A stretch of DNA of 64,000 bases, taken from NCBI RefSeq assembly GCF_009827395.1, contig NZ_WTYX01000001.1, positions 1,183,722-1,247,721 of the forward strand. Reading direction: 5' to 3'. Below, one piece after another: positions 26,635 to 38,009 of the stretch (the first letter of the stretch is position 1; every line of letters begins with the position of its first letter). This DNA is from Pontixanthobacter aquaemixtae (GTDB lineage: Bacteria; Pseudomonadota; Alphaproteobacteria; Sphingomonadales; Sphingomonadaceae). The notes below the pieces were generated by a model. That model did not search any database and was not told where the DNA came from. It saw only the letters and a list, made by a program, of their open reading frames with translations. Position numbers and translations under genes: made by a program.

Positions 26635-28281
26635 TCATCCGCCGGTTAGCATCACTTTGACTTGCGGCCGTTTCCCGCTCCAACGTTGCGCCGCTCTGCG
26701 CGTGGCAAGTCGGGCGGCTTCTGCAATCGCGCCTGCATCGCTTCGCGCGCTGCCTTTGAGCTTTTTCAAGGCATCCGCGATATCCGATTTTGCTTCGGCG
26801 ATGAAGTCCTCATGGTCCTCATCAAGCGGCAGTCCCAGCGCCTCGATACTTGCCCTGCCCTTGGGATCGAGCGCAACGACGACAACGCCATTATAGGCCA
26901 TCCGCCGCCTCATCGCGATCGATTCGCCATCGGCCGGAACAATTAGATCGCCATCCAGAACCAGGCGCCCTGTACGAGTTTGTGCCAACCGGGAAGGTTT
27001 GCCCGGCGCCAGGCGCACAATGTCGCCGTTTTTCTGAAAGAGGTTATGCGGAATCCCCGCGGCACGGCCAACGCGAGCCTGCTCCTGCATATGGCGTATT
27101 TCGCCATGAACGGGAACGAGCACTTCCGGCCTGAGCCAGCCATACATCGCCTCAAGCTCTGGACGCCCCGGATGCCCCGAAACATGGATTGCGCTCTGCC
27201 GCTCGGTCACCATCACGATGCCGCTATCAGCCAGCTTGTTTTGTATCTTCCCGATGGAGATTTCGTTGCCGGGGATCTGCTTGCTCGAAAACAGCACGAC
27301 ATCGCCAGCAATCAGTTCGAGCGGATGGTTGGATTCAGCTATTCTGGACAAAGCCGCGCGTGGTTCGCCCTGACCGCCGGTTGCAACAATCATGATTTCG
27401 CCGCGCGGCAGGCCCATCGCGGTGTCAAAATCAACCGGATCGGGGAAGTCGAGCAAGTATCCATTGGCTTGCGAAACCTCGAGAATCCGGTCGAGCGAAC
27501 GTCCGGCAACGCAAATCTGACGGCCATTGGCTTTCGCTACCTCGCCAAGCGTGTGCAGCCGCGCCACATTGGATGCAAAGGTGGTAACCAGCACGCGCTT
27601 GCCTTTATGGCGTGCCACTTCGTCCATCAGGCCTTTATAGACGGCCCCCTCTGACCCGCTGGGTTCGGGATTGAACACGTTGGTGGAATCGCACACCATC
27701 GCGAGGACGCCTTCATCGCCGATCACGGTGAGTTCTTCCTCGGTCGTGGGTTCACCGACGATTGGGTCCTCATCTAACTTCCAATCGCCCGTGTGGAATA
27801 TCCGCCCATATGGCGTATCGATGACCAGCGCATTACCTTCTGCGATTGAGTGCGCTAATGGGACATAATTGACATCGAACGGACCAACGGAAAAGCTGTC
27901 CGTACCCTCAATCACGTGCAGTTCGACCTCGTTGGTAATCCCCGCTTCTTCGAGCTTGCGACGGATCAGCTCGGCAGTGAACGGCGTCGCATAAAGCGGC
28001 ACGCCCAGATCAGCGGCGAAATAGGGGATCGCGCCGATATGGTCCTCATGCGCATGCGTCAGAACAATGCCCGCCAGATCATCGAGCCGTTCCTCGATGA
28101 ATTCCAGATCGGCGAACACCAAATCGACCCCTGGATACTCGTTGCCGGAGAATGTCATGCCCAGATCGACCATCAACCATTGGCCATCGCAGCCATAGAG
28201 ATTGACGTTCATCCCGATTTCGCCCGAGCCGCCGAGCGCGAGGAAGAGCAGTTCGTTTTCGGGTGTGTAGTCTTTCTTCAC
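26635..28281 (-). CDS. rnj: Ribonuclease J
   Basis: A metallo-beta-lactamase-fold ribonuclease with endo- and 5' exonuclease activity, used in RNA maturation and decay. The 548 residues include the metal site [10 protein letters not shown], later H-T-G-D-W-K-L-D, the beta-CASP insert ([10 protein letters not shown] and S-S-K-Q-I-P-G-N-E), V-S-G-H-P-G-R-P-E and V-P-V-H-G-E. The start is a GTG that overlaps the coaX stop (GTGA). The linkage to nuo, birA and coaX is typical of alphaproteobacteria. Confidence 0.95.
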   Translation of the reverse strand: MKKDYTPENELLFLALGGSGEIGMNVNLYGCDGQWLMVDLGMTFSGNEYPGVDLVFADLEFIEERLDDLAGIVLTHAHEDHIGAIPYFAADLGVPLYATPFTAELIRRKLEEAGITNEVELHVIEGTDSFSVGPFDVNYVPLAHSIAEGNALVIDTPYGRIFHTGDWKLDEDPIVGEPTTEEELTVIGDEGVLAMVCDSTNVFNPEPSGSEGAVYKGLMDEVARHKGKRVLVTTFASNVARLHTLGEVAKANGRQICVAGRSLDRILEVSQANGYLLDFPDPVDFDTAMGLPRGEIMIVATGGQGEPRAALSRIAESNHPLELIAGDVVLFSSKQIPGNEISIGKIQNKLADSGIVMVTERQSAIHVSGHPGRPELEAMYGWLRPEVLVPVHGEIRHMQEQARVGRAAGIPHNLFQKNGDIVRLAPGKPSRLAQTRTGRLVLDGDLIVPADGESIAMRRRMAYNGVVVVALDPKGRASIEALGLPLDEDHEDFIAEAKSDIADALKKLKGSARSDAGAIAEAARLATRRAAQRWSGKRPQVKVMLTGG

Positions 28282-29054
28282 GAAGCCGCCCGGTTGGCCA
28301 GAATCGCAAGTCCCTGGATCGTCAAATCCGCATCAACTTCATCGAAAATCTCGGTATTGTCATCGAACAGGATCGCAAGCCCGCCGGTTGCAACGACTTT
28401 CGCGGGCCTGCCTATTTCAGCGCGCATTTTCTCGATCAGGCCTTCCATCATCGCGACATAGCCCCAGAACACGCCGATCAGCATCTGATCCTCCGTATTG
28501 CGCCCGATCACGCTTTTGGTGTCGGGGGCCCGGATCGCAATGCGCGGAAGTTTGGCGGTTTTGCCGACCAATGCGTCGAGCGACAGATTTATGCCGGGTG
28601 CGATGATCCCGCCTTTGTAGGTTCCGTTGAAATCGAGCGCTTCAAACTTCGTCGCCGTGCCAAAGTCGACCACAATCAGATCGCCCTCGTACTTCTCGTG
28701 CGCCGCAACGCAATTCAGCGCGCGGTCCGCACCCAGGGTTTCCGGGCGATCAACGTCAATTTCGAAGCCCCAGGCCGCATCGCCCTTGCCCGCTATCAGC
28801 GGAGTGATCCCGAAATATTTCTGCGAAAGAACAGTAAGGTTGTGGTCAGCGCGCGGCACCACAGAGGCAAAGATGATCTGGGTAATATCCTCCCGCGAGT
28901 AACCTTCGATTTTCATCAGCTGGATCAGCCAGACGGCATATTCGTCACCTGTCCGGCGCGGGTCGGTCGCGATACGCCAGCGTGTCTTGATCTCGCCCCC
29001 GTCAAACAGGGCAAAAACCACATTGGTATTTCCGACATCGGCTGCAAGCAGCAT
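28278..29054 (-). CDS. coaX: Type III pantothenate kinase
   Basis: Phosphorylates pantothenate, the first step of coenzyme A synthesis. The 258-residue protein has the acetate/sugar kinase fold marks of Coa[13 protein letters not shown] at the start, [17 protein letters not shown], and G-G-I-I-A-P-G-I. The stop overlaps the RNase J start. Its start is 26 bases from the birA stop. Confidence 0.95.
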   Translation of the reverse strand: MLLAADVGNTNVVFALFDGGEIKTRWRIATDPRRTGDEYAVWLIQLMKIEGYSREDITQIIFASVVPRADHNLTVLSQKYFGITPLIAGKGDAAWGFEIDVDRPETLGADRALNCVAAHEKYEGDLIVVDFGTATKFEALDFNGTYKGGIIAPGINLSLDALVGKTAKLPRIAIRAPDTKSVIGRNTEDQMLIGVFWGYVAMMEGLIEKMRAEIGRPAKVVATGGLAILFDDNTEIFDEVDADLTIQGLAILANRAAS

Positions 29055-29079
29055 AGTTCGTTCCTTCTGGCCAATAAAT

Positions 29080-29790
29080 TCAAGCCAACATTACATCGCC
29101 GGCGTGAATGGCACGCTGGGAGCCATCCGCCAAGCGCAGTAATAGCGATCCATCTTCGCCGAGCCCGGCAAAGCTGCCTTGCTGCGGTGTGGCGTCACCA
29201 TCGTGGAATGTCAGCGCAGTCCCAACCGGGTGCGCGGCTTTGGTCCAGCGGCGGATAAGCGGTTCCAATCCGAAGCTGCGCCAGCGTTCCAATTCGGTCG
29301 CAAACACATTGGCCAATCTCTCAGCGAAATCATCGCGGTCAGGAGTGGGGCCCAGTTTGGACAATGCAATGGTTTGGCGATCAGTTAATTCAGGCGCGGC
29401 GGCCAAATTGACCCCGATGCCCACAACCACGGAATTGCCCTGCCCTTCAAGCAGAATTCCCGCAAGTTTGGCCCTGCCTATGAGGACGTCGTTGGGCCAT
29501 TTGAGCGACATTGCGGACGGATCGGGAACGAGCGGCAAGCACGCTTCATACACAGCCAGCCCGGTCAACAATGCCAATGTCGCGCCTGCCGGGTCGCCTT
29601 GGGCAAGATGGACCACCGTTGATCCCATGAAATTGCCCGAACCGTCAAACCAGTCGCGCCCCTGGCGCCCGCGCCCCGCGCTCTGGCGATCAGCGACAAG
29701 CCATTCGCCTTCGGGAACACGCTCTTTTCCGGCCAAGCGCGCTGCCAGATCGGAATTGGTAGATCCGGTTTCTGTGACGTAGTGGATCAA
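29080..29790 (-). CDS. birA: Biotin-[acetyl-CoA-carboxylase] ligase
   Basis: Attaches biotin to the carboxyl carrier protein. The 236-residue protein has only the catalytic and C-terminal domains, without the DNA-binding domain of E. coli BirA, so it is not expected to act as a repressor. The biotin-binding motif is [10 protein letters not shown], followed by L-K-W-P-N-D-V and G-I-L-L-E-G. TTG at 29790 overlaps the nuoN stop (TTGA) and gives the normal N-terminus [15 protein letters not shown]. The frame stays open 14 codons upstream, inside nuoN. Confidence 0.92.
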   Translation of the reverse strand: MIHYVTETGSTNSDLAARLAGKERVPEGEWLVADRQSAGRGRQGRDWFDGSGNFMGSTVVHLAQGDPAGATLALLTGLAVYEACLPLVPDPSAMSLKWPNDVLIGRAKLAGILLEGQGNSVVVGIGVNLAAAPELTDRQTIALSKLGPTPDRDDFAERLANVFATELERWRSFGLEPLIRRWTKAAHPVGTALTFHDGDATPQQGSFAGLGEDGSLLLRLADGSQRAIHAGDVMLA

Positions 29791-31250
29791 ACGACGAAGA
29801 ACAGCGCTGATGCGGCGCGTTCGGTTACCCAATCAAGGCCAGGCGTGAGCAAATAGCCGAGCGGAGAGATTATCAGCGCACTAAGCGCCAACACGATCCA
29901 GCGTGCTTTGCTTTGGTCCGCAACCACCACATCGGCGGGCTCATCAAAGAACATCACTTTGACGAATTTGATATAATAGAACGCGCCGATCACACTTGCC
30001 GCGATACCGACTGCAGCGAGGATGACCATGTCAGCCTCCACCGCAGCCTGGAAGATCACGAATTTGCCGTAAAAGCCCAACAATGGCGGGATACCGGCAA
30101 GGCTGAACATGATCGCCAACAGGCACCAGGCCAGAACCGGACGCGTGCTGGACAGGCCCGAAATATCGCCAAACGTCTCGAGCTGGTTTCCGCCACTATC
30201 CTTCAGCATCATCAAGGCGACAAAGCTGCCCAGTGACATCACCACATATATCGCAAGATATGTCAGCATGGCGCCTGCCCCGGCTGCGGTGGCAACGGCC
30301 AGGCCGATCAGAATGAAACCGATATTGTTGATCGAAGAATAGGCGAGCAGGCGTTTCAAATTCTGCTGGCCAATAGCGCCCAATGCACCAACCACGATTG
30401 ACGCCAGAGCAGCAAAGATAATGATCTGCTGCCAGGCTGCCGCATTGCCCCCGAATGGATCGAGCGCAATTCGCATTGTGATTGCGACCGCAGCGACTTT
30501 TGGCGCGGTTGCAAAGAATGCTGTGACCGGTGTCGGCGCGCCCTCATAAACATCGGGCGTCCACATATGGAACGGCACCGCAGCGATCTTGAAAGCTAGG
30601 CCCGCAAGTACAAAAACAACGCCGAACAGCGCGCCAGTGCTCAAACCATCGCCAAGCGCGGCACGAATGCCCAGATAGCTGGTCGATCCGGTAAATCCGT
30701 AAACCAGGCTCATCCCGTACAGCAGGATCCCGCTGGCTAGCGCGCCCAGAACGAAATATTTGAGACCCGCCTCAGCCGAGCGGCCATCATTGCGGCTGTA
30801 GCTGGCGAGAACATAGGAAGAGAGGCTGCTCAGTTCGAGGCCGATATAGAGCGTCATCAGATCAATGGCCGAAACCATCAGCCCCATCCCGACGGCTCCG
30901 AACAGCATCAGCACCGGATATTCGGGCCGATACGCCCCTTTAGCGTCGAAAAACTTGGGTGCGACAATCAAACATCCGATAGTAGCGATATAGATCAGTA
31001 TTTTGGCGAAGCTGCCAAAGGCATCCATCCGGTAAAGCCCGCTCCACACATCTCCGCCCAGTTCGAAGGCAGAATTGGTGAACAGATTTACCGTAAACGC
31101 CGCTGCACCCAATAGAGCCAGAACAGCCAGAGCCGTTACCGTCTTCGCCGATTTCTGCCCTGCAAATGCGGCAACAATCAGCAGGATAAGACCCGCGACT
31201 GAAAGCTCGACCTCGGGGCCGGAGAGGTAAAAGGAATTAAGATAGCCCAT
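29787..31250 (-). CDS. nuoN: NADH dehydrogenase I chain N
   Basis: One of the three large antiporter-like proton-pumping subunits of complex I in the inner membrane. The 487 residues form about 14 helices, with the charged G-L-E-L-S-S-L-S-S-Y-V-L, a conserved lysine region at V-L-A-G-L-A-F-K-I-A-A-V-P-F-H-M-W-T-P-D-V-Y-E and L-K-R-L-L-A-Y-S-S-I-N-N. Its start shares one base with the nuoM stop (TAATG), and its own stop overlaps the birA start. Confidence 0.96.
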   Translation of the reverse strand: MGYLNSFYLSGPEVELSVAGLILLIVAAFAGQKSAKTVTALAVLALLGAAAFTVNLFTNSAFELGGDVWSGLYRMDAFGSFAKILIYIATIGCLIVAPKFFDAKGAYRPEYPVLMLFGAVGMGLMVSAIDLMTLYIGLELSSLSSYVLASYSRNDGRSAEAGLKYFVLGALASGILLYGMSLVYGFTGSTSYLGIRAALGDGLSTGALFGVVFVLAGLAFKIAAVPFHMWTPDVYEGAPTPVTAFFATAPKVAAVAITMRIALDPFGGNAAAWQQIIIFAALASIVVGALGAIGQQNLKRLLAYSSINNIGFILIGLAVATAAGAGAMLTYLAIYVVMSLGSFVALMMLKDSGGNQLETFGDISGLSSTRPVLAWCLLAIMFSLAGIPPLLGFYGKFVIFQAAVEADMVILAAVGIAASVIGAFYYIKFVKVMFFDEPADVVVADQSKARWIVLALSALIISPLGYLLTPGLDWVTERAASALFFVV

Positions 31251-32800
31251 TAGTGCGCCCCCTCACCGTCATGCTCTTTGGCATCGATGGTATTGGCCGC
31301 CCCAGCCTTCGGTTCGCCTACCTCAAGCTTGGCGTCGCCAATCGGCGCAGCACGTGCAATCCGCGCATCCAGCGCCGCGATATCGGCGCGCATCGGCGCA
31401 AGGAAACTCTCGGGATAAATCCCCATCCACAATACAGCTGCGGCTATCGGGCCCAGCATAATCCACTCACGCACAGACAGGTCTTTCATTGCGGCCGCAT
31501 CGGCATTCTTCTGTTCGCCAAAGGCCACGCGGCGATAGAGATAGAGCATGTAACCCGCGCCCAGAATTATGCCGGTGGTCAGGACAAAGGTCGCCAAGCT
31601 GGAGATTTTGTAAACGCCTGCAAGGCTCAGAAACTCTGCCACAAATCCGCTGGTGCCGGGCAAGCCAATGCTCGCCATCGTGAACAGCAAGAAGAACAGC
31701 GCATATTTGGGCATGTTGATCGACAAGCCGCCATAGCGGTCAATTTCGCGCGTATGCAGGCGGTCGTAGATCACGCCAACACACAGGAACAGCGCGCCCG
31801 AAACCAAGCCGTGGCTGAGCATCATGATCATCGCGCCCTCAAGGCCCTGCACGTTGAAGGCAAACAGGCCCGCAGTTACGATCGCCATATGCGCGACCGA
31901 ACTATAGGCGATCAGCTTCTTCATATCGTGCTGGACCAGCGCGATCAGGCTGGTCACAACCACAGCAATCATCGACAGGCCTAGGATCAGCCACACGAAT
32001 TGCGCAGACGCTTCGGGGAACATCGGCAGGCTGAAGCGGATAAAGCCGTAACCGCCCATTTTCAGCAGAACACCCGCCAGAATGACCGAACCTGCCGTTG
32101 GCGCCTGCACGTGCGCATCGGGTAGCCATGTGTGCACCGGCCACATAGGCATTTTCACCGCGAAGCTGGCGAAGAATGCCAGCCACAGCCATGTTTGCGC
32201 CTCGGGCGCGAAGTCGTAATTCATCAGCGTCGGGATGTATGTGGTGCCCGCTTCGTTCACCATCCACAGCATCGCGATCAGCATCAACACCGAACCGAGC
32301 AGCGTATAGAGGAAGAACTTATAACTGGCGTAGATCCGGTTATCGCCGCCCCAGATGCCGATGATCAGATACATCGGGATCAGACCCGCTTCGAAGAAGA
32401 TATAGAACAGGAACAAATCCTGCGCGGCGAACACGCCGATCATCAGCAATTCCATCAGCAGGAACGCTGCCATATATTCGCCAACGCGCTTCTGGATCGA
32501 GTCCCAGCTGGCAAGAATGCAGATCGGCATCAGGAATACCGACAGCACGATCAGCATCAAGGCAATGCCATCTATGCCCAGCGCATATTTGAAGCCGGCG
32601 AACAAATTCGCCTCTTCCTGGAACTGCCACTGCGCGCCGCCGATATCGTAATTGACCCACAGCAGGATACCCAGCGCGAGATCAATCAGCGTTGCCACAA
32701 GCGCAATCATCCGCGCTGCCTCTGCTTTCACAAAGAAACACGCGGCCGCCGCGATCGCGAGAACCGCCAGCATTACAGATAGGATGGGAAAACCGTCCAT
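31250..32800 (-). CDS. nuoM: NADH dehydrogenase I chain M
   Basis: Antiporter-like membrane subunit of complex I, 516 residues. It shows the E-A-G-L-I-P-M-Y-L-I-I-G-I-W-G segment with its key glutamate, K-M-P-M-W-P-V-H-T-W-L-P-D-A-H, and D-M-K-K-L-I-A-Y-S-S-V-A-H. The C-terminus is unusually long and charged, with many Ala, Lys and Glu residues and ending in a His. Its start touches the nuoL stop by one base. Confidence 0.96.
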   Translation of the reverse strand: MDGFPILSVMLAVLAIAAAACFFVKAEAARMIALVATLIDLALGILLWVNYDIGGAQWQFQEEANLFAGFKYALGIDGIALMLIVLSVFLMPICILASWDSIQKRVGEYMAAFLLMELLMIGVFAAQDLFLFYIFFEAGLIPMYLIIGIWGGDNRIYASYKFFLYTLLGSVLMLIAMLWMVNEAGTTYIPTLMNYDFAPEAQTWLWLAFFASFAVKMPMWPVHTWLPDAHVQAPTAGSVILAGVLLKMGGYGFIRFSLPMFPEASAQFVWLILGLSMIAVVVTSLIALVQHDMKKLIAYSSVAHMAIVTAGLFAFNVQGLEGAMIMMLSHGLVSGALFLCVGVIYDRLHTREIDRYGGLSINMPKYALFFLLFTMASIGLPGTSGFVAEFLSLAGVYKISSLATFVLTTGIILGAGYMLYLYRRVAFGEQKNADAAAMKDLSVREWIMLGPIAAAVLWMGIYPESFLAPMRADIAALDARIARAAPIGDAKLEVGEPKAGAANTIDAKEHDGEGAH

Positions 32801-34797
32801 TACATCAGCACCCAGGTGATCGCCGCGACAAGCCCAAGGAGCATGATCAGCGCGTAGCTATTGAGATATCCGGATTGGACCTTCTTGGCTGCGAGCGAGC
32901 CTTTCTCGACAACCCAGGCCGCACCATTGGGACCGAAACGGTCGATGATGCCCTGATCGCCAATGATCCAGAATTTGCGGCCCAGCCAGAAAGCGGGCCG
33001 GACAAACAGGAAGTTGTACAGCTCGTCAAAGTACCATTTGTTGAACACAAATTGGTGGATGTATTTGAACTGCTGGACAAATTTGCCCGGAATGGATGTG
33101 TCTTTGATGTAGGCGAGCCATGCGCCGACAAAGCCGAGTACCATCACGATCAGCGCCGCATATTTCACCGGATAGGGAACCGCGTGCATCGCATGGATAA
33201 GAGGCTCGTTAAAGAACACCGAGTCTGCCCAGAATGCAGCCCCGTCGAGGAAACTTGGCGCAAAAACCTGTCCGGCAAAGATCGCGCCCAGCGACAACAC
33301 GCCCAGCGGTATCAGCATCGACAGCGGGCTTTCATGCGGGTGATACCCGCCAGTTGTGTCCTCGCCGGCCTCTTCAGGCGTTTTGTGAACGCTATGCTGG
33401 ATATGCTCGCTCTCGATCCAGCGGGGCTTGCCCCAGAAAGTCAGGAACATCAGGCGCCAGCTGTAGAAGCTGGTCAGCAAAGCGGCGAACACACCCATCC
33501 AGAAGGCGAATGTACCGAGCTCTGTTCCGCGCGCGAAGGCAACTTCCAGGATCGCGTCTTTTGACCAGAAGCCGGCAAAACCCGCGCCCAAATGATAGAT
33601 GCCGACGCCGGTAATCGCGAGCGTACCGAACATCATCGCCCAGAAGGTCAGCGGGATCTTCTTACGAAGGCCGCCGTAATAACGCATGTCTTGCTCGTGG
33701 TGCATCGCGTGAATGACCGAGCCGGCGCCCAGGAACAGCAGTGCCTTGAAGAACGCGTGGGTAAACAGGTGGAACATCGCCACACCGTAAGCACCAACAC
33801 CCGCGGCGAAGAACATATAGCCGAGCTGCGAGCAGGTCGAATAAGCGATGACGCGTTTGATGTCCCACTGCGTCGTGCCGATGGTTGCGGCAAAGATACA
33901 GGTGGCCGCGCCGATAAAGGTTACCATTCCCAATGCAATCGGCGCTGTTTCGAACATCGGCGACAGGCGGCAAACCATAAACACACCGGCGGTAACCATC
34001 GTTGCGGCATGGATCAGCGCAGAGACCGGAGTCGGGCCTTCCATCGCGTCAGGAAGCCATGTGTGCAGGCCGAGCTGCGCGGATTTGCCCATCGCGCCGA
34101 TGAACAGCAGGATGCACAGAATATCCATCGTGTGCATGCGGTATCCCATGAACCCGATTGTTGCGCCGCTCATCGCTGGCGCAGCTTCGAGAATTTCAGG
34201 AATGCTGGTTGTGCCGAACACCAGGAACGTGCCGAAGATACCCAGCATGAAGCCCAGATCGCCCACGCGGTTGACCACGAAAGCTTTGATCGCGGCGGCA
34301 TTGGCAGACGGTTTCTTGAACCAGAACCCGATCAGCAGATAGGAGGCGAGGCCCACCCCTTCCCAACCGAAGAACATCTGCACGAGGTTGTCCGCCGTCA
34401 CCAGCATCAGCATGGCGAAGGTAAACAGGCTGAGATAGGCGAAGAAGCGCGGCTGATCCGGGTCTTCGTCCATATAGCCCCAGCTATACAGATGGACGAG
34501 CGCGGACACGGTGGTGATCACCACCAGCATGACCGCGGTCAGCGTATCGACGCGCAGCGCCCAGTCAAAGCTGAGATTACCCGATTGCACCCATTGGAGG
34601 ACGGGAACGACCTCAGCGGTGGCAGTGCCACTGATAAAGCCGAGGAAAATCGGCCAGCTCAGCGCACAGGAAACGAACAGCGCTCCGGTCGTCAGCGATT
34701 TGACAACCGTATTGCCAAGCGCCCGATTGCCCAGCCCGCCAATAATCGCGGCCAGCAAGGGCAAGAAAACGATAATCAGGATAGTGGTGTTCAGCAC
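32800..34797 (-). CDS. nuoL: NADH dehydrogenase I chain L
   Basis: The outermost antiporter-like subunit of complex I, 665 residues, with about 16 helices and the long lateral helix near the C-terminus. Visible motifs are [44 protein letters not shown] and [15 protein letters not shown]. It lies three bases after nuoK. Confidence 0.97.
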   Translation of the reverse strand: MLNTTILIIVFLPLLAAIIGGLGNRALGNTVVKSLTTGALFVSCALSWPIFLGFISGTATAEVVPVLQWVQSGNLSFDWALRVDTLTAVMLVVITTVSALVHLYSWGYMDEDPDQPRFFAYLSLFTFAMLMLVTADNLVQMFFGWEGVGLASYLLIGFWFKKPSANAAAIKAFVVNRVGDLGFMLGIFGTFLVFGTTSIPEILEAAPAMSGATIGFMGYRMHTMDILCILLFIGAMGKSAQLGLHTWLPDAMEGPTPVSALIHAATMVTAGVFMVCRLSPMFETAPIALGMVTFIGAATCIFAATIGTTQWDIKRVIAYSTCSQLGYMFFAAGVGAYGVAMFHLFTHAFFKALLFLGAGSVIHAMHHEQDMRYYGGLRKKIPLTFWAMMFGTLAITGVGIYHLGAGFAGFWSKDAILEVAFARGTELGTFAFWMGVFAALLTSFYSWRLMFLTFWGKPRWIESEHIQHSVHKTPEEAGEDTTGGYHPHESPLSMLIPLGVLSLGAIFAGQVFAPSFLDGAAFWADSVFFNEPLIHAMHAVPYPVKYAALIVMVLGFVGAWLAYIKDTSIPGKFVQQFKYIHQFVFNKWYFDELYNFLFVRPAFWLGRKFWIIGDQGIIDRFGPNGAAWVVEKGSLAAKKVQSGYLNSYALIMLLGLVAAITWVLM

Positions 34798-34800
34798 CTT

Positions 34801-35106
34801 TTATCCCTTCATCTGGTTGACGTCGTCCACGGCAATTGTGCCGCGACCACGATAGTAAATGACAAGGATGGCAAGCCCGATGGCCGCCTCTGCCGCGGCA
34901 ACGGTCAGCACGAACATCGCAAAGATTTGCCCGACCAAATCGTTCAGGAACGCGCTGAACGCGACCAGCTGGATATTCACCGCGAGCAAAATCAGTTCGA
35001 TCGCCATCAGAATGATGATCACATTCTTCCGGTTGAGGAAGATGCCGAGAACCCCCAGCACGAACAGGATCGCGCTGACGACCAGATAATGTTCAATTCC
35101 AATCAC
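34801..35106 (-). CDS. nuoK: NADH dehydrogenase I chain K
   Basis: A 101-residue, three-helix membrane subunit of complex I with the two conserved buried glutamates, in [11 protein letters not shown] and [10 protein letters not shown]. It has the standard family length. Its start overlaps the nuoJ stop (ATGA). Confidence 0.96.
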   Translation of the reverse strand: MIGIEHYLVVSAILFVLGVLGIFLNRKNVIIILMAIELILLAVNIQLVAFSAFLNDLVGQIFAMFVLTVAAAEAAIGLAILVIYYRGRGTIAVDDVNQMKG

Positions 35107-35726
35107 AGTTCGATCCCCTTGCCAATTTCGGGGTTCTTCATTTCGGTTGCCTCTTCAGGACGGCGGCGGTTCTGTTTGCCGATATCCTGATGGCCCCGCG
35201 CGCCTTCGGGGCTTTCGCGGTGAGTCAGGACAATCGCGCCAATCATCGCCACCAGCAGGATGATCCCCGCGGTTTCGAACAGGAAGATATATTTGCTGTA
35301 GAGCAGCGCGCCGATGGAGGTGATGTTGCTCGCATCCGCCAGCGGTGCAGCCGAACCATCCGGAACGCCAAGCTCCAGCGCACCGGCCTGATACGCACCG
35401 ATGCCCAGCACCAGCTCCGCCAGCAGGACCATTGCAATTGCAATCCCGAGCGGAAAGTTTCTGATAAATCCGGCGCGCATTTCGGCGAAGTCGATATCGA
35501 GCATCATCACCACGAACAGGAACAGCACTGCGACCGCACCGACATAAACGATAACCAGCAGCATCGCGATGAATTCGGCGCCAACCAGCACCATCAGCCC
35601 CGCTGCATTGAAGAACGCCATAATCAACCACAGCACCGAATGTACCGGGTTGCGCGCGGTAATCGTAAACACGCCGCTGGCGATCACGAGCAGCGCGAAT
35701 AGGTAAAAGGCGAAAGTCTGGATCAT
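35103..35726 (-). CDS. nuoJ: NADH dehydrogenase I chain J
   Basis: A 207-residue membrane subunit of complex I with five helices, including [17 protein letters not shown] near residue 60-76, the pi-bulge helix region. The C-terminal 35 residues are soluble and charged. It starts 15 bases after nuoI. Confidence 0.95.
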   Translation of the reverse strand: MIQTFAFYLFALLVIASGVFTITARNPVHSVLWLIMAFFNAAGLMVLVGAEFIAMLLVIVYVGAVAVLFLFVVMMLDIDFAEMRAGFIRNFPLGIAIAMVLLAELVLGIGAYQAGALELGVPDGSAAPLADASNITSIGALLYSKYIFLFETAGIILLVAMIGAIVLTHRESPEGARGHQDIGKQNRRRPEEATEMKNPEIGKGIEL

Positions 35727-35741
35727 AGTTCCGCGCGGCCC

Positions 35742-36230
35742 CTATCTATACGGCGCATCGGCTTCAAGGTTTGCGGCAATCGCGCGCTCCCACTTGTCCC
35801 CGTTCGCCAGCAATTTCGCCTTGTCATAGAGCAATTCTTCGCGCGTTTCGGTCGCATATTCGAAGTTTGGTCCCTCAACGATGGCATCAACCGGGCACGC
35901 CTCCTGACAGAAACCGCAATAGATACACTTCGTCATATCGATATCGTAACGCGTGGTGCGGCGGCTGCCGTCTTCGCGCGGTTCGGATTCGATCGTGATT
36001 GCCTGCGCCGGACACACCGCTTCGCACAGCTTGCACGCGATGCAGCGCTCTTCTCCGTTGGGATAGCGCCGCAAAGCATGCTCACCGCGAAAACGCGGGC
36101 TCAGCGGGTTCTTCTCGAACGGATAGTTGATCGTCGACTTCGGTTTGAAGAAATACTTCAAGGTCAGCATATGCGCCTTGACGAACTCCCAAAGGGTGAA
36201 GCTCTTGATGAGGTGTGTGAGGGTGCTCAT
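35742..36230 (-). CDS. nuoI: NADH dehydrogenase I chain I (ferredoxin-like)
   Basis: Carries iron-sulfur clusters N6a and N6b between the peripheral and membrane arms of complex I. The 162-residue protein has two 4Fe-4S motifs, [12 protein letters not shown] and [12 protein letters not shown], and the opening [14 protein letters not shown]. Its start overlaps the stop of an extra secreted-protein gene (ATGA). Confidence 0.97.
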   Translation of the reverse strand: MSTLTHLIKSFTLWEFVKAHMLTLKYFFKPKSTINYPFEKNPLSPRFRGEHALRRYPNGEERCIACKLCEAVCPAQAITIESEPREDGSRRTTRYDIDMTKCIYCGFCQEACPVDAIVEGPNFEYATETREELLYDKAKLLANGDKWERAIAANLEADAPYR

Positions 36231-36709
36231 TGTTTGCTCTCGGATTTCTTGCAGGTGCCGAGCATGATGAGTTGAAGAATCTCGCGCCGCTCATCTTCCA
36301 TTATTACCGAGCCCATAGGCGTCAGTGAAAAGGAAGCCTTGCGCTTGTCGATGTCCGATATCTCGACAAGTGCTCCGCATCCAAGCTCTGTGAAGAGGCA
36401 ATTCTCCGACTTGTTGGTCGAGAACGCGAACTGACCCGGAGCAAGTGACATCGCCGGGTAATCGCCCCCTACGCCGACGGCATCCAGAATTCCCGGATCG
36501 TGCGACACTGTGATTGCGCCATTAGCGGCGCGGGTTGCAACAAACGTCCATCGGAAGGTGTCGCGACTGTCTTTGTCTACGTCACTAGCCGAGTAATTCC
36601 ATTCACCCTTGTCGCTCATTAGGACGAGCTGCTTCTCAGCCTGACAATCATAGGTTGTCGAATGGCCACTAGTGGTCGCTAAGGCAGCGAGGATCGCCAG
36701 CAAGCTCAT
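36227..36709 (-). CDS. Hypothetical exported protein inside the nuo operon
   Basis: A 160-residue protein of no recognised family. Residues 1-16 ([16 protein letters not shown]) look like a short cleavable signal peptide, so it is probably periplasmic. The mature part contains four cysteines ([16 protein letters not shown]) and a beta-rich pattern. Both ends overlap the neighbouring nuo genes by four bases (ATGA with nuoH upstream and nuoI downstream). It is therefore built into the operon and would be translated with it. Base composition appears more AT-rich than its neighbours. It could be an accessory protein or a passenger that arrived recently. Confidence 0.75.
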   Translation of the reverse strand: MSLLAILAALATTSGHSTTYDCQAEKQLVLMSDKGEWNYSASDVDKDSRDTFRWTFVATRAANGAITVSHDPGILDAVGVGGDYPAMSLAPGQFAFSTNKSENCLFTELGCGALVEISDIDKRKASFSLTPMGSVIMEDERREILQLIMLGTCKKSESKQ

Positions 36710-37752
36710 ACCGCATACCTCGTCAGCATAAGATATCCCGAAATCAGGAAGATGAAGAGCAGGCTCAACGGCAGGAATACTTTCCAGCCAAGCCGCATCA
36801 ACTGGTCATAACGGTAGCGTGGTACAGTCGCCATGACCCAGCTGAACATGAAGAAGAAGAAAAACGTCTTGAGCAGGATCCACACGATGCCGGGCACCAT
36901 ATATAGCGGCTCCCAATCAATCGGGGGCAGCCATCCGCCGAAGAACAGGATCGCATTGAGCATGCACATCAGCAGGATGTTGGCATATTCGCCAAGCCAG
37001 AACAGCGCGAAGCTCATCGAGCTGTATTCGGTCTGATAACCAGCGACGAGTTCGCTCTCTGCCTCGGTCAGGTCGAACGGCACGCGCGCTGTCTCTGCGA
37101 GGCTGGAGATAAAGAACATCACCCACATCGGGAACAGCAGCGGATGCACGACATAGGCATTGATCACGCCCAGGCCGAAACCGCGCTGCGCCTCGATAAT
37201 GGCGTTCAGATTGAAAGTGCCGGCGAACAGCACCACGCAGACCAGAATGAAGCCGATCGAAACTTCATAAGAGATCATCTGCGCCGCGGCGCGCATCGCC
37301 GAATAGAACGGATATTTGGAATTGGACGCCCAGCCCGAGATCACCACGCCGTAAACACCCAGCGAGCTGATCGCGAGGATATAGAGCAGGCCGACATTGA
37401 TATCCGCCAGCACCATCTTCGCGCTGAAAGGCACCACCGCCCAGGCGAGCAGTGCCACGGTGAAGGTGATAATCGGTGCGAGCAGGAACAGCCCCTTGTT
37501 GGAGGCGCTGGGGATGATCGTTTCCTGCAGGAACACTTTCAGACCATCGGCAAAACTTTGCAGCAAGCCGAACGGACCAACCACATTGGGCCCGCGCCGC
37601 AAATTGATCGCCGCCCAAACCTTGCGGTCAACATAGATGATCATCGCCACTGCCAGCATCAGCGGCAGCGCAATCAGCAGCACACCGGCAAGCGTAGCGA
37701 CAAACCACGCCCACTCGTAATTCATGCCGAGAGATTGGAAGAATTCGGTCAT
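36706..37752 (-). CDS. nuoH: NADH dehydrogenase I chain H
   Basis: Membrane subunit that forms the quinone-binding site with NuoB and NuoD. The 348 residues make eight helices. The quinone-chamber segments are [44 protein letters not shown] and [11 protein letters not shown]. Its start overlaps the stop of a small membrane-protein gene; its stop overlaps the start of the exported-protein gene. Confidence 0.97.
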   Translation of the reverse strand: MTEFFQSLGMNYEWAWFVATLAGVLLIALPLMLAVAMIIYVDRKVWAAINLRRGPNVVGPFGLLQSFADGLKVFLQETIIPSASNKGLFLLAPIITFTVALLAWAVVPFSAKMVLADINVGLLYILAISSLGVYGVVISGWASNSKYPFYSAMRAAAQMISYEVSIGFILVCVVLFAGTFNLNAIIEAQRGFGLGVINAYVVHPLLFPMWVMFFISSLAETARVPFDLTEAESELVAGYQTEYSSMSFALFWLGEYANILLMCMLNAILFFGGWLPPIDWEPLYMVPGIVWILLKTFFFFFMFSWVMATVPRYRYDQLMRLGWKVFLPLSLLFIFLISGYLMLTRYAV

Positions 37753-38009
37753 TCCTTATCTCCCCGCTCGAAAAGCCAGATGTCGAGCCTCCAGACAATG
37801 GCGGCTCCCACGAATGCTGGCACAGCGGATGTAATTCCACCCAAAATACCTACCAACACCGCGGTCATCTGGAATCCGCCTCCCGCAGATGACATCGGCC
37901 CAAAGTTCAAGATCATCAGAAATGGAGAAACAAGACTGACAAGAACGATGACAATGGCAAGCCAGAATAGAATTCGGGCGGCATTTCGCATCAGATTTGA
38001 ATATTCCAT
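37749..38009 (-). CDS. Hypothetical two-helix membrane protein between nuoG and nuoH
   Basis: An 86-residue protein of no known family. It has two membrane helices, about residues 12-34 ([15 protein letters not shown]) and 47-74, joined by a Gly/Ser-rich loop, and a short charged C-terminus (E-R-G-D-K-E). The frame is open to 38060, but ATG at 38009 shares a base with the nuoG stop (TGATG). Its stop overlaps the nuoH start (ATGA). The double overlap supports a translated gene. Confidence 0.75.
   Translation of the reverse strand: MEYSNLMRNAARILFWLAIVIVLVSLVSPFLMILNFGPMSSAGGGFQMTAVLVGILGGITSAVPAFVGAAIVWRLDIWLFERGDKE

Noticed and set aside
33592-35190. 532-codon open frame on the plus strand
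   Set aside because: Antisense to nuoL, nuoK and nuoJ; charged low-complexity product mirroring membrane helices.
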